A stretch of 64,000 nucleotides of DNA from Neisseria perflava. Lineage in GTDB: Bacteria > Pseudomonadota > Gammaproteobacteria > Burkholderiales > Neisseriaceae. The translations under genes and the position numbers were made by a program. This document shows positions 17,247 to 25,504 of the stretch, piece by piece; the stretch's first letter is position 1, and the number at the start of each line of letters is the position of its first letter. Location: NCBI RefSeq assembly GCF_024170405.1, contig NZ_JALJYC010000007.1:1-64000 (forward strand), written 5' to 3'. A model generated the notes under the pieces. The model was given only the letters and a program-made list of their open reading frames with translations, ran no database searches and was not told the DNA's origin.

Positions 17247-18152
17247 CTACACCTGCCGCCAGCAGCTTTCAAACATCAAATCGCGCAGCCATTTGTGCGC
17301 CGGATTACGGTGGGTGCGCTCGTGCCAGGCGAGGGCTTTGGTGAAGCCGGGAATGGCAACCGGCGGTGCAAACGTGGTAATGCCGCTCTGCTTGGCCACC
17401 AGGAGGTAGGGGACGACGGCGCACAAATCGCTGTCGCGCAAAATGTCCGGCAGAATTAAAAAGCTTTGTACCGACAGGCTGACGCGGCGACTGACGCCGT
17501 TGGCAGCGAGCATGCGGTCGGCAATGCCGGAAAAACCGCTGCCGGTAGGCGACACCAGCGCATGCTCGAGTGCACAAAATTTCGCCAAATCGGGGGTGCC
17601 GTCGGCTAATGCGGGATGGTCACTGCGCAGGGCGCAAACATAATGCTCGTCAAATAGTGAGCGTACATGCAAACCGTCGGGCGCCTGCTCGGGCGTGGTC
17701 AGAGCGAAATCCAAAGTACCGCGCTCTAAATCATCGTACATGGTGCGCTCGTTTAAGAGGGTAATCGCCACTTGAATATTGGGCGCTTGTCGGCGCAGGG
17801 CGGCGAGAAAAGGCGCGGCTACGGTGCGCATGGCGTAATCCGTGCCGGCGATGGCGATTTTCAGCTCGGCTTCGCTAGGATGAAATTCGGGCTCGCGCAA
17901 CAGGGCATCGGCCTGCTCCAGAATCTGCTTCACCGGCGAAGCCAGCGCTTTGGCGCGGTCGGTGGGCAGAATGCCGTGTTGGGTGCGGATAAACAGCGGA
18001 TCGCCGAAACTGTCGCGCAAACGGGTCAGCATGCCGCTCATGGCGGGCTGGGAGACGGATAGCTTTTCGGCGGCGCGGGTCACACTGCGCTCGTCCAATA
18101 AGGCGTTAAGCGCTTTGAGCAGGTTTAAATCAAGGGTCTTGACGGTGTGCAT
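17247..18152 (-). CDS. LysR family transcriptional regulator
   Basis: N-terminal winged helix (residues about 5-62: LNLLKALNALLDERSVTRAAEKLSVSQPAMSGMLTRLR) and a LysR substrate-binding domain. 301 aa from the ATG at 18152; a TTG five codons upstream is an alternative, neither with a clear RBS. The SVSQPAMSGMLTRLR wording is close to NodD/SyrM/PcaQ-like regulators. There is no divergent gene: the neighbouring hydrolase is on the same strand, so the target is unclear. Confidence 0.88.
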   Translation of the reverse strand: MHTVKTLDLNLLKALNALLDERSVTRAAEKLSVSQPAMSGMLTRLRDSFGDPLFIRTQHGILPTDRAKALASPVKQILEQADALLREPEFHPSEAELKIAIAGTDYAMRTVAAPFLAALRRQAPNIQVAITLLNERTMYDDLERGTLDFALTTPEQAPDGLHVRSLFDEHYVCALRSDHPALADGTPDLAKFCALEHALVSPTGSGFSGIADRMLAANGVSRRVSLSVQSFLILPDILRDSDLCAVVPYLLVAKQSGITTFAPPVAIPGFTKALAWHERTHRNPAHKWLRDLMFESCWRQV

Positions 18153-18172
18153 GGCGGTGTTTTGCAACGGTT

Positions 18173-18226
18173 AGGCCGTCTGAAAACGAAGGATGGCAAA
18201 TTGCGGTTGTGGTTTTCAGACGGCCT
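18173..18226 (-). terminator. DUS inverted pair after the RBBP9-like pseudogene
   Basis: AGGCCGTCTGAAAAC and complement around about 24 bases, between the hydrolase stop (18283) and the LysR start. Confidence 0.45.
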
Positions 18227-18282
18227 TTGACATTTATCGGGTAGGGTTGTGACGGCTTGTCTTGCCGCGTCAGGAATAAGGG

Positions 18283-18855
18283 CTAAGCGGGCGGTTTGTC
18301 CAACATGGTTTTCAAGGCTTCCCATGCCTGCGGCAGGGCGGTAAAGCCGTCTGAAGCCATCAGATGGCCGCCTTTGGGAATATGGGTTACGGGGCTGTGC
18401 AGGCGTTCGGCCATACTCAAGGTCAAAGCGGGCGGCACATGGGTATCGTTGTCGGATACCAGACAATGCTTGGGCATACGGATGGCGTTGAGCACATCAA
18501 AATCGGGCTGCGAGGCGCGGATATAGTCGTCAAGCTTGGGCAGCGGCGGCAGCGGGTCGGCAAAACCGGCCGCCAATACCAAACCGCCGACGGCTTCGGG
18601 CTGTTGGCGGCTGAGAAAATGCAGCAGGGTAATGCAGCCTAAGCTGTGGCCGACCAAAAAGGTGTCGCCATCGGGCTTGCCGATGTACCGGTCAAGGGCA
18701 AACTGCCAAGCCTGCGCGGTCGGCTGTTCGGGATGGGGCATAGCAAGAGCCTCGGCTTGGACACCATGGGCGCGGCATTACCCGACCAGCCAGTCAAACC
18801 AGTTGCCGTGCGGATTGCCTTCAAAACCGTGAACGATAAAAACGTGTTTGCTCAT
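18283..18855 (-). pseudogene. RBBP9/YdeN-type alpha/beta hydrolase with a nonsense mutation
   Basis: A serine hydrolase of the RBBP9-like family. The reading frame from the ATG at 18855 (MSKHVFIVHGFEGNPHGNWFDWLVG) meets TAA as codon 26, then continues in the same frame with CRAHGVQAEALAMPHPEQP. Spacing from the conserved Trp to the following Gly is normal if the TAA is read as one residue, so this is a point mutation, not a frameshift. The rest is intact: nucleophile motif VGHSLG, FADPLPPLP, and a late His in KGGHLM. Restart at the ATG at 18741 would lose the first strand and the HG oxyanion motif. Confidence 0.8.
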
Positions 18856-18988
18856 CTCGGCCTCCTTTGTTTGAACGCGGCAGGTCGTTGACCCGCTGTG
18901 ATTTGTTTTGCTCTCAATGCCGTGCCGTTGCACCGCTATCGGCAGGATTCAAATGCTTTTTCAGACGGCCTCTGCCATAAGGGAAAAC

Positions 18989-19013
18989 GCGTGTGTACTT
19001 ATGGTACACACGC
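18989..19013 (-). terminator. Hairpin after cysD
   Basis: Perfect 10-bp stem GCGTGTGTAC / GTACACACGC with a 5-base loop, 26 bases past the cysD stop. Only a short T run follows on the minus strand (GTTTTCCC), so termination strength is uncertain. Confidence 0.5.
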
Positions 19014-19038
19014 TATGCCCGATATTGTATGATGTTTT

Positions 19039-19953
19039 TTAGAAATAACCCGCTTTTTTACGCTCTTCCATCGCCGCTTCGGAAACGCGGTCGTCCATAC
19101 GGGTGGCACTGCGTTCGGAAATAGTGGCGGCGGCGGTTTCGGCGATGATGTCTTCCGGCGTGGCGGCGGTACTGGCCACGGGGCAGGTGCAGGAAATGTC
19201 GCCGACGGTACGGAAGCGTACGTCGCGGATTTCGGAAACATCGCCCTCGCGTTTCGGGGTCAGCGGGGTCACGGGTACCAACAGGCCGTTGCGCTCAACC
19301 ACTTCGCGTTTGTGGGTATAGTAAATCGGCGGCAGCGCCAGTTTTTCACGGGCGATGTATTGCCAAATGTCCAGCTCGGTCCAGTTGGAAATTGGGAACA
19401 CGCGCATGTTTTCGCCTTGGAATAAGCGGGTGTTATACAGCGACCATAATTCCGGACGTTGGTTTTTCGGATCCCATTGGCCGAATTCGTCGCGGAAGGA
19501 GAAAATACGCTCTTTTGCGCGCGCTTTTTCCTCATCGCGGCGCGCACCACCCATCAATGCGTCAAAGCCTTGTTCTTCAATGGTTTCCACCAAAGTGACC
19601 GCCTGCGCCGCATTGCGCGAATCGGTTTCGCGGCGCAAGACGACCGTGCCCCGGCGGATGGATTCTTCCATGCTGCCGACCACCAGCTGAACGCCGGTAC
19701 GCGCCACGGTTTCGTCGCGGAATTGGATGACTTCGGGATAGTTGTGGCCGGTATCGACGTGCAACAATTTAAACGGCAGGTGCAGCGGACGGCCTTCGAT
19801 TTGGAAGGCTTTGACCGCCAGCGACAGCAGCACCACCGAATCCTTGCCGCCGGAAAACAGCAGCGCGGGATTTTTCGCTTCGGCGATGACTTCGCGGATG
19901 ATGTAGATGGATTCGGCTTCCAGCCAGTCGAGGTGGTGGTTTTGGATAGACAT
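19039..19953 (-). CDS. cysD: Sulfate adenylyltransferase subunit 2
   Basis: Catalytic subunit of ATP sulfurylase, which forms adenosine 5'-phosphosulfate. 304 aa. PP-loop SGGKDS at residues 34-39, the LHVDTGHNYPEV segment and the C-terminal ERSATRMDDRVSEAAMEERKKAGYF are CysD hallmarks. The enzyme needs the GTPase subunit CysN, normally encoded directly downstream. Here the next gene downstream is the broken hydrolase, and a hairpin follows cysD. Upstream is a restriction-modification pair instead of cysH. CysD must depend on a cysN elsewhere or is a leftover. Confidence 0.93.
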   Translation of the reverse strand: MSIQNHHLDWLEAESIYIIREVIAEAKNPALLFSGGKDSVVLLSLAVKAFQIEGRPLHLPFKLLHVDTGHNYPEVIQFRDETVARTGVQLVVGSMEESIRRGTVVLRRETDSRNAAQAVTLVETIEEQGFDALMGGARRDEEKARAKERIFSFRDEFGQWDPKNQRPELWSLYNTRLFQGENMRVFPISNWTELDIWQYIAREKLALPPIYYTHKREVVERNGLLVPVTPLTPKREGDVSEIRDVRFRTVGDISCTCPVASTAATPEDIIAETAAATISERSATRMDDRVSEAAMEERKKAGYF

Positions 19954-20063
19954 GTTTTTCTCTTCGGCAAGTGATTCGATAATGCCTGCTACTTTAAACA
20001 GGCCGTCTGAAAAAGGGAAAGAATGGTTTGTTTGTTGTTAAGATGATTTTGTTATATTAGGAA

Positions 20064-20100
20064 AATGCCGTCTGAAAACAAACGGTTTTCAGACGGCATT
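20064..20100. terminator. DUS inverted pair of the ATGCCGTCTGAA dialect
   Basis: AATGCCGTCTGAAAAC and complement with a 5-base loop, between divergent cysD and the restriction gene. The AT-form contrasts with the AG-form dominant in this genome, suggesting it came in with the restriction-modification genes. Confidence 0.6.
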
Positions 20101-20172
20101 GCCCACCTTGAATTTGCCTGTAAAAAAACGCATAATAACGCCCTAATTTTAAGAGAAAATTGCGGAAAAATC

Positions 20173-21069
20173 ATGAATACCGACCAAATCGAAGTGCTGT
20201 TCAAACTGCCGGAGCAGGAAGAAAACGTCTTTGCTGAGTTTATCAAACGCCAGCGGGATTTATTGATTTCAAGTCCGAAAGAAACTGCCAAAAAAGCCAC
20301 CGAGCACAATCAAAAGCAAATTGACGGCTTATTGAAAGCGCAAAAGATTTCCGAAGCGGTTTTATGTTTGCGTGAATTTGCCTACGAGGAATTTTTAAAG
20401 GAAGAAGCCGTGTTTAACGGCGTGGTTTTAAAAGAAATCAGTAAGCAGTTTGATACGCCGAATAAAATTATTACCGATTTGAGCAGCCATCTGTTTGAAT
20501 TAAATCTGAAATCCAAAGCTGATTTTACCGCACGGCTGATTGAAGTATTCGGCAGCTATGCAGGGGCAATCAGCCCCTATATTTATCAGCTCTGCTTAAG
20601 CAATACCCAATCCCGCCGCTCCCGAGCGGGCAAGGTGTTTGAAGGTATTATCTATTTTCTCTACGAGCATTACGGCTATCCTTTCAATTCGCAAGCCCAA
20701 GTGGGGCGCAAAACCTTTGCCGATTTGGGGCTGGGCAAGATTGTCGATTCCGTCTTGCCGAGTATGGCAGCTTTTAACGAACGGCGCGACAAAACCATTA
20801 TCGGATCGATGAAAACCACGCTGCGCGAGCGTTGGCAGGAAGTGGTGGAAGAAGTCAGCCGTTCCAATATTCCGAGCATTTATTTATTGACGGTGGACAA
20901 CGATATTTCCGAAAGCAAAGCGGTGCAGATGGGCAACCATAATATCGTACTGGTGGTATTGGACAGCGTAAAGCAGCAGCCACACCTGAAAAACAAACGC
21001 AGTATTATCAATTTTGAAAATTATTTTTTGGACGAAATTCCCAACGTAATGAAATATTGGAACGCATAA
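20173..21069 (+). CDS. Type II restriction endonuclease, EcoRII-C/PspGI-like
   Basis: 298 aa. The central motif SRRSRAGKVFE (147-157), followed by a D192 segment (KIVDSVLPS) and KTTLRERWQEVV (214-225), matches the layout of the EcoRII catalytic domain (R-AGK-x-x-E, D, KTTxxxRW). The first 110 residues are unlike EcoRII's effector domain and may be unique. Start chosen at ATG 20173; the earlier in-frame ATG at 20065 belongs to an uptake sequence. The stop overlaps the methyltransferase start (TAATG), so the two are translationally coupled. Recognition of CCWGG or CCNGG is my inference from the family and the partner. Confidence 0.8.
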   Translation: MNTDQIEVLFKLPEQEENVFAEFIKRQRDLLISSPKETAKKATEHNQKQIDGLLKAQKISEAVLCLREFAYEEFLKEEAVFNGVVLKEISKQFDTPNKIITDLSSHLFELNLKSKADFTARLIEVFGSYAGAISPYIYQLCLSNTQSRRSRAGKVFEGIIYFLYEHYGYPFNSQAQVGRKTFADLGLGKIVDSVLPSMAAFNERRDKTIIGSMKTTLRERWQEVVEEVSRSNIPSIYLLTVDNDISESKAVQMGNHNIVLVVLDSVKQQPHLKNKRSIINFENYFLDEIPNVMKYWNA

Positions 21070-22091
21070 TGTTGAAAATTATAGATTTATTTGCAGGTAT
21101 CGGCGGCATCCGTTTGGGATTTGAGCAAGCCTTTGACGGTGTGGACTGCGTGTTTACCTCCGAAATCGACAAATATGCGGTGCAAACCTATCAGGCAAAT
21201 TTCGGGGCAGCCCCCGTGTTCGGCGACATTACCCAAATCGATGAAAAAGACATTCCCGACCACGATGTTTTATTGGCGGGCTTTCCTTGCCAGCCGTTCT
21301 CTCAAGCAGGCTTGAAAAAAGGCTTCAGCGATACCCGTGGTACGCTGTTTTTTGATATTGAACGGATTTTGCTGGAAAAACGTCCGCAAGCCTTTTTGCT
21401 GGAAAACGTCAAGCAGCTCAAAGGACACGACCGGGGCAGAACCTTGCAGGTCATTCTCGACCACTTGGATCAAGCCGGCTATAAAGTTTGGTATGACGTG
21501 CTCAAAGCGAGGGACTTTGGCGCACCGCAAAACCGCGAACGCATTTATCTGGTGGGATTTTTAGACCACAGCGTCGATTTTTGTTTTCCCGAGCCTTCGG
21601 GCATTGATACCCGGGTGGGCGATATTTTGGAAAGCGATGTTGCCGACAAGTACACCATTTCCGACAAATTGTGGGCGGGACACCAACGCCGCAAGGAAAC
21701 CAACAAGCAGAACGGCAAAGGCTTCGGTTACGGCTTATTCAATGCCGAATCCGCTTACACCAACACCATTTCCGCCCGTTATTACAAAGACGGCAGCGAA
21801 ATTCTGATTGAGCAGGCGGGTAAAAATCCGCGAAAAATCACGCCGCGCGAAGCCTCCCGCTTGCAAGGCTTTCCGCAGGATTACAAAATTCCTGTTTCTG
21901 ATGCCCAAGCCTACCGCCAATTCGGCAATTCGGTATGTGTTCCCGTTATCCGTGCCATTGCCGGTCAGATGAAGGCGGCAATGCAACGGGCAGAAAGTGC
22001 GGTCAAAAATCAAAAAGTTTCCGAGCAGTGCAAGCCTGTTATCATCTCGCCGCATAGCCGACAAGAAAAGCAGTTTGAAATGCGGTTTTAG
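21069..22091 (+). CDS. DNA (cytosine-5-)-methyltransferase, Dcm/NlaX-like
   Basis: Methylates cytosine C5 to protect host DNA from the adjacent endonuclease. 340 aa. Motif I DLFAGIGGIRLGF (6-18), motif IV GFPCQPFSQAG with catalytic C74, motif VI LLENVKQL, motif VIII QNRERIYLVGF and the C-terminal motifs IX-X REASRLQGFP and QFGNSVCVPV are all intact. It starts at the ATG sharing its A with the endonuclease TAA. Resembles M.NlaX and Dcm in overall wording. No vsr gene follows; the SDR gene lies convergent 31 bases on. Confidence 0.9.
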   Translation: MLKIIDLFAGIGGIRLGFEQAFDGVDCVFTSEIDKYAVQTYQANFGAAPVFGDITQIDEKDIPDHDVLLAGFPCQPFSQAGLKKGFSDTRGTLFFDIERILLEKRPQAFLLENVKQLKGHDRGRTLQVILDHLDQAGYKVWYDVLKARDFGAPQNRERIYLVGFLDHSVDFCFPEPSGIDTRVGDILESDVADKYTISDKLWAGHQRRKETNKQNGKGFGYGLFNAESAYTNTISARYYKDGSEILIEQAGKNPRKITPREASRLQGFPQDYKIPVSDAQAYRQFGNSVCVPVIRAIAGQMKAAMQRAESAVKNQKVSEQCKPVIISPHSRQEKQFEMRF

Positions 22092-22122
22092 CTTGTAATT
22101 GAAATAGGGATAACAAAAATGC

Positions 22123-22842
22123 CTACAAATACACAATCTCGCCTGTTTTCCCTTTGCTCTCTTCGCTTGCCCACCAGACAAACTGCGGCAAGACATCTTC
22201 ATAATCTTTGCGTTCGCTTTTGGATTCGCCCGGGTGGGATTTGATACGCTGCGGCGAGTTGATGGCGCCGGGCACCAAGACGTTGGCACGCAGGTTGGGG
22301 AAGCGTTCCCACTCGTCGGCAGCGACTTTGCACAGGTAGTTGAGCGCGGCTTTGGAAGCGCCGAAACCGCCCCAGTAGGCTTGCGGCGTTTCGCCGTGGC
22401 TTTCGCCGACGAAAATCACGGAGGCGTCGGGCGATTCTTTCAGGAGCGGGAACATGGCGCGGGTCAGTCCCATCGGGGCGACGGTGTTGATGCGGTAGAG
22501 TTTGACCCAGTCGGCCACGGTTTGGAAATCCAGCGGCGAGAGGGCGTTGAAGTAGCTGGCGCAGTGGACAATGCCGTCCAAGCGGCCTTGCGTGGCTTCG
22601 GCGATGGTGGCGGCGAATTGGTCGAACTCTTTGTCTTCGGCGGTCAGGAGGTCGAAGCAGATGGCAAAGGGTTCGGGACAGCCTTCGGCAACAATCGCGT
22701 CATAGACTTTTTCCAGGCGTTTTTGGTGGCGGGCAACCAAGACGACGGTAGCACCGGCGGCGGCGTAGGCTTTGGCAACCTGTTCGCCCAAGCCTTGCGA
22801 CGCGCCGGTGACCATGATGATTTTGTTTTGCAGTGAAGACAT
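22123..22842 (-). CDS. SDR family oxidoreductase (YciK-like)
   Basis: Classical short-chain dehydrogenase: cofactor motif TGASQGLG (residues 12-19), active-site region VIFVGESHG and the catalytic YWGGFGASKAAL (Y-x(6)-K pattern). 239 aa. The frame is open to 22941, but the ATG at 22842 (MSSLQNKIIMVTG) fits the family, and the upstream part is a palindromic repeat. The ending RKDYEDVLPQFVWWASEESKGKTGEIV resembles YciK of enterobacteria. Substrate unknown. Confidence 0.88.
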   Translation of the reverse strand: MSSLQNKIIMVTGASQGLGEQVAKAYAAAGATVVLVARHQKRLEKVYDAIVAEGCPEPFAICFDLLTAEDKEFDQFAATIAEATQGRLDGIVHCASYFNALSPLDFQTVADWVKLYRINTVAPMGLTRAMFPLLKESPDASVIFVGESHGETPQAYWGGFGASKAALNYLCKVAADEWERFPNLRANVLVPGAINSPQRIKSHPGESKSERKDYEDVLPQFVWWASEESKGKTGEIVYL

Positions 22843-22884
22843 GGATTTTCCCTTTGGGGTAACAGCCGGTTGGGGCGGCTTGGG

Positions 22885-22946
22885 GTAGGTTGGGTCTTGA
22901 CCCAACATTTTAATAAAGTACCTTGTTGGGTCAAGACCCAACCTAC
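22885..22946. repeat. GTAGGTTGGG-family palindrome
   Basis: Ends GTAGGTTGGGTCTTGACCCAAC and its near-complement form nested inverted repeats: each half is itself palindromic, and the two halves are complementary. Between the SDR gene and hpnE. Confidence 0.8.
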
Positions 22947-22955
22947 ATGAAATTT

Positions 22956-24269
22956 TCAGACGGCCTTTAAGTCATTCAAGCACACATCTGCCGCCGCGAT
23001 TCCCGATTGTACCGCAGCTTCCAGCGTGGCGGGATAGCGCGGGTGCAGGTAGTCGCCGATGGGGTAAATACGGCGGTGGTGCAGCCAGGCCGAATCGGGC
23101 GGGGTGCGGCCGACGGTAGCGGCGGCGGTGGCGCGTTTTTCGGTAATGACCTGCGCGGCAACGGGGCTGCCTATATCGGGGCAGACGCGCAACACATCGG
23201 CGTGTACCCGTGCCGCCCATTCGTCATTTTTTAACGTGCCGATACGGTCGGAAAGGCTGATGACGGCGGCGATTTCGTTGGCGCTCAGGCCGAGTGCGCC
23301 GCGCTGTATCAGCCATTGCGCCGTGCCATCGGAAAAGCCGGTCATGGGGGCGGGCAGGGGAACGGCTTGGGCGTAACGCAGATAAACGGTGGTAATGGCG
23401 TGGTAATCCATTGCGGCGTAGACCGTCTGAATCTGCGCAGGGGTGTCGGGCGGCAGCAGCGCGGCGGCGTGGTAGGGGGCAACGGCTAAAATGACCGCGT
23501 CAAAAGCGGTGCCGTCGGCCTGCACGCGGCCGTCGGGCAGCGTGATAAGCTGCGGCACGCGCGTTTCCATATGGATGCTTGCGCCGTGCCGCGCCAAAAA
23601 TTGCAGCGCAGGTTCGGCGGCGATTTTGCCCAAATCCTGTTTGGGAATCAGATAATCGCTGCCTGCCTTGTCTGCCCACACGCCGTCTTGCAACACGTTG
23701 CACAAGGTGTTCAGGCTGGCGGCTTCCAGCGGGGTGTTGAGCGCGCCCCACACCAGCGGCTGCCAAAATTCCAGGGCGAGTTTGCGCGGCACGCTGCGCT
23801 GTTGCAACCATTTTCCGACGGCGATGTCGGGGCGGTGTTTTTGATGACGGCGTTGCAGCGCGGCCATATCGTGCAGGAGCTTGAATTTGAGTGCGCCGGA
23901 GAGGTTTTTGGCACGCAGCAAACCGGCGGCGATGTGCCACGGCGAAGGCAGGGAGGCCGTCTGAAATTGCAGGCCGTCGTGCAGATACCATTGCAGCGGC
24001 AGGCGCAAAAAAGCGTCTTGTTCGTTGACACCGATATGCGAGAGCAGCGACAACACGCCGTGGTACGCGCCGATACAGATATGCTGGCCGTTGTCGAGAA
24101 AGCTGAAACCGTGGCCGCTGCCGCCGAAGGTGCGCGCGCGCCCGCCCGCCTGCCGCCCCGCTTCAAACAGGGTGACATCGGCGCGGCGCACCAGCTGCAC
24201 GGCGGCGGAAAGACCGGCCCAGCCTGCGCCAATCACGGCGATTTTGGGGCGGGGGGAGTGGGTGTTCAT
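22956..24269 (-). CDS. hpnE: Hydroxysqualene dehydroxylase HpnE
   Basis: FAD-dependent amine-oxidase-like enzyme that reduces hydroxysqualene to squalene. 437 aa. N-terminal dinucleotide motif IAVIGAGWAGLSAAVQL followed by EAGRQAGGRART; C-terminal FAD segment near PIGDYLHPRYPATLEAAVQSG. Start taken at ATG 24269; a TTG six codons earlier is possible. HpnD lies 165 bases upstream on the same strand. HpnC, the intermediate enzyme of this three-step route, is not in the window. Confidence 0.87.
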   Translation of the reverse strand: MNTHSPRPKIAVIGAGWAGLSAAVQLVRRADVTLFEAGRQAGGRARTFGGSGHGFSFLDNGQHICIGAYHGVLSLLSHIGVNEQDAFLRLPLQWYLHDGLQFQTASLPSPWHIAAGLLRAKNLSGALKFKLLHDMAALQRRHQKHRPDIAVGKWLQQRSVPRKLALEFWQPLVWGALNTPLEAASLNTLCNVLQDGVWADKAGSDYLIPKQDLGKIAAEPALQFLARHGASIHMETRVPQLITLPDGRVQADGTAFDAVILAVAPYHAAALLPPDTPAQIQTVYAAMDYHAITTVYLRYAQAVPLPAPMTGFSDGTAQWLIQRGALGLSANEIAAVISLSDRIGTLKNDEWAARVHADVLRVCPDIGSPVAAQVITEKRATAAATVGRTPPDSAWLHHRRIYPIGDYLHPRYPATLEAAVQSGIAAADVCLNDLKAV

Positions 24270-24341
24270 TTTATTATCGGCTTTCAATGTTTTTCAGACG
24301 GCCTGTTGGGTTTGATATAGCAGGCTAGGGTATGCAAATGG

Positions 24342-24402
24342 GTAACTTGGGTTGTAAACCCAACATTGCCTAGGTTTTCGTTGGGATTTTATCCCAACCT
24401 AC
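24342..24402. repeat. GTAGGTTGGG-family palindrome
   Basis: One end GTAACTTGGGTTGTAAACCC, the other GGGATTTTATCCCAACCTAC, partly diverged. Between hpnE and hpnD. Confidence 0.65.
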
Positions 24403-24434
24403 GCGGGATAACGGTGCTTATACTATGCAACTTT

Positions 24435-25283
24435 TTACGGCTTAAACCCGAACAGCCATGTTTTCAGCGCAATGCGTTTTTTGCGCGGCGAAGGAATGGC
24501 GATTTTGTAGCGCAACACGTTTTGTGCACCGTCGCGCTCGATTTCGTTTAAGAGGGCGTAATAAATTGCCGCTATCACCAGCCCGACTTTCTGCGCTTTT
24601 TTGTCGGCAGCGGGCAGGAGGGCGACGGCTTCGCGGTAGGTTTCACGGGCGCGTTGGATTTGGAAGGCCATCAGCGCGGCAAATTCCGGCGTGGGCGTGT
24701 AGCGCAAAATGGTGGCGGCCGGCACGTCAAACTGCTGTAAATCTTCTAGCGGCAGGTAAATGCGCCCGTTGCGCGCGTCTTCGCCGACATCGCGGATGAT
24801 GTTGGTCAGTTGTAGCGCCAAGCCCATTTTGTCGGCATAATCCAGCGTTTGCGGGTTGCTAAAACCCAAAATCCGCGCAATCAGGCAGCCGACCGCACCG
24901 GCCACGCGGCGGCAATACAATTTTAAATCATCAAAACGCTGGTAACGCGCCTGCTGCAAGTCCATCTGCATACCGTCTATCAGCTCTTCTAGTTCGCTTT
25001 TGGGCAGGCCGAACTGCGGTGCAATGGTTTTTAAGGCCTGTTGCACGGGATGTTCCGGCGTTTCACCGTTAAACACTTTGGCCAAATCGCCGCGCCACCA
25101 GTTGAGCGTGGTTTGCGCCACATGCGGGTCGGAGCAGTCATCGACAATGTCGTCCAACTCGCGGCAGTAGGCATACAACACCGTGACTGCATCGCGCTGC
25201 TTCTCGGGCAGAAAGCGGAAGCCGGAGAGGAAACTGGAATGGCTCTCTATGGCTTTTTGGCGGCAGTAGTCTAGGGCTTGCAC
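24435..25283 (-). CDS. hpnD: Presqualene diphosphate synthase HpnD
   Basis: Condenses two farnesyl diphosphates to presqualene diphosphate. 282 aa. The two Asp-rich metal sites are YCRELDDIVDD and TNIIRDVGEDARNGRIYLP, both intact. GTG at 25283 is chosen as start because AGGA lies seven bases upstream and VQALDYCRQKA is the usual beginning; the open frame runs 15 codons further to a TTG without an RBS. Separated from hpnE by one palindromic repeat. Confidence 0.88.
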   Translation of the reverse strand: MQALDYCRQKAIESHSSFLSGFRFLPEKQRDAVTVLYAYCRELDDIVDDCSDPHVAQTTLNWWRGDLAKVFNGETPEHPVQQALKTIAPQFGLPKSELEELIDGMQMDLQQARYQRFDDLKLYCRRVAGAVGCLIARILGFSNPQTLDYADKMGLALQLTNIIRDVGEDARNGRIYLPLEDLQQFDVPAATILRYTPTPEFAALMAFQIQRARETYREAVALLPAADKKAQKVGLVIAAIYYALLNEIERDGAQNVLRYKIAIPSPRKKRIALKTWLFGFKP

Positions 25284-25458
25284 GGCGGTTCCTGAAAGAT
25301 GGTTTTTATCTGCGGATTGTAACGGCAAATGCGGCGGATAACAAATATTAACGGATTTTCAGACGGCATTTGCGGCGCTCAAAGGCCGTCTGAAAACGGC
25401 CGATTGAGATTGGCTATTATTTCCTACTAATCCACTCAACTATCCGCATGAAATCTGT

Positions 25459-25464
25459 TAGAAT
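25459..25464 (+). promoter_or_regulatory. Possible -10 element for hscA
   Basis: TAGAAT 41 bases before the ATG, with a weak TCAACT 17 bp upstream as -35. Confidence 0.35.
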
Positions 25465-25504
25465 AGCGGCCAACGAATAAAATCAAACCAAAAGGCACAC
25501 AATC

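Noticed and set aside
20065..20172. In-frame ATG upstream as start of the endonuclease
   Set aside because: The ATG is part of ATGCCGTCTGAA, no RBS, and the encoded residues are not conserved in type; ATG at 20173 preferred.
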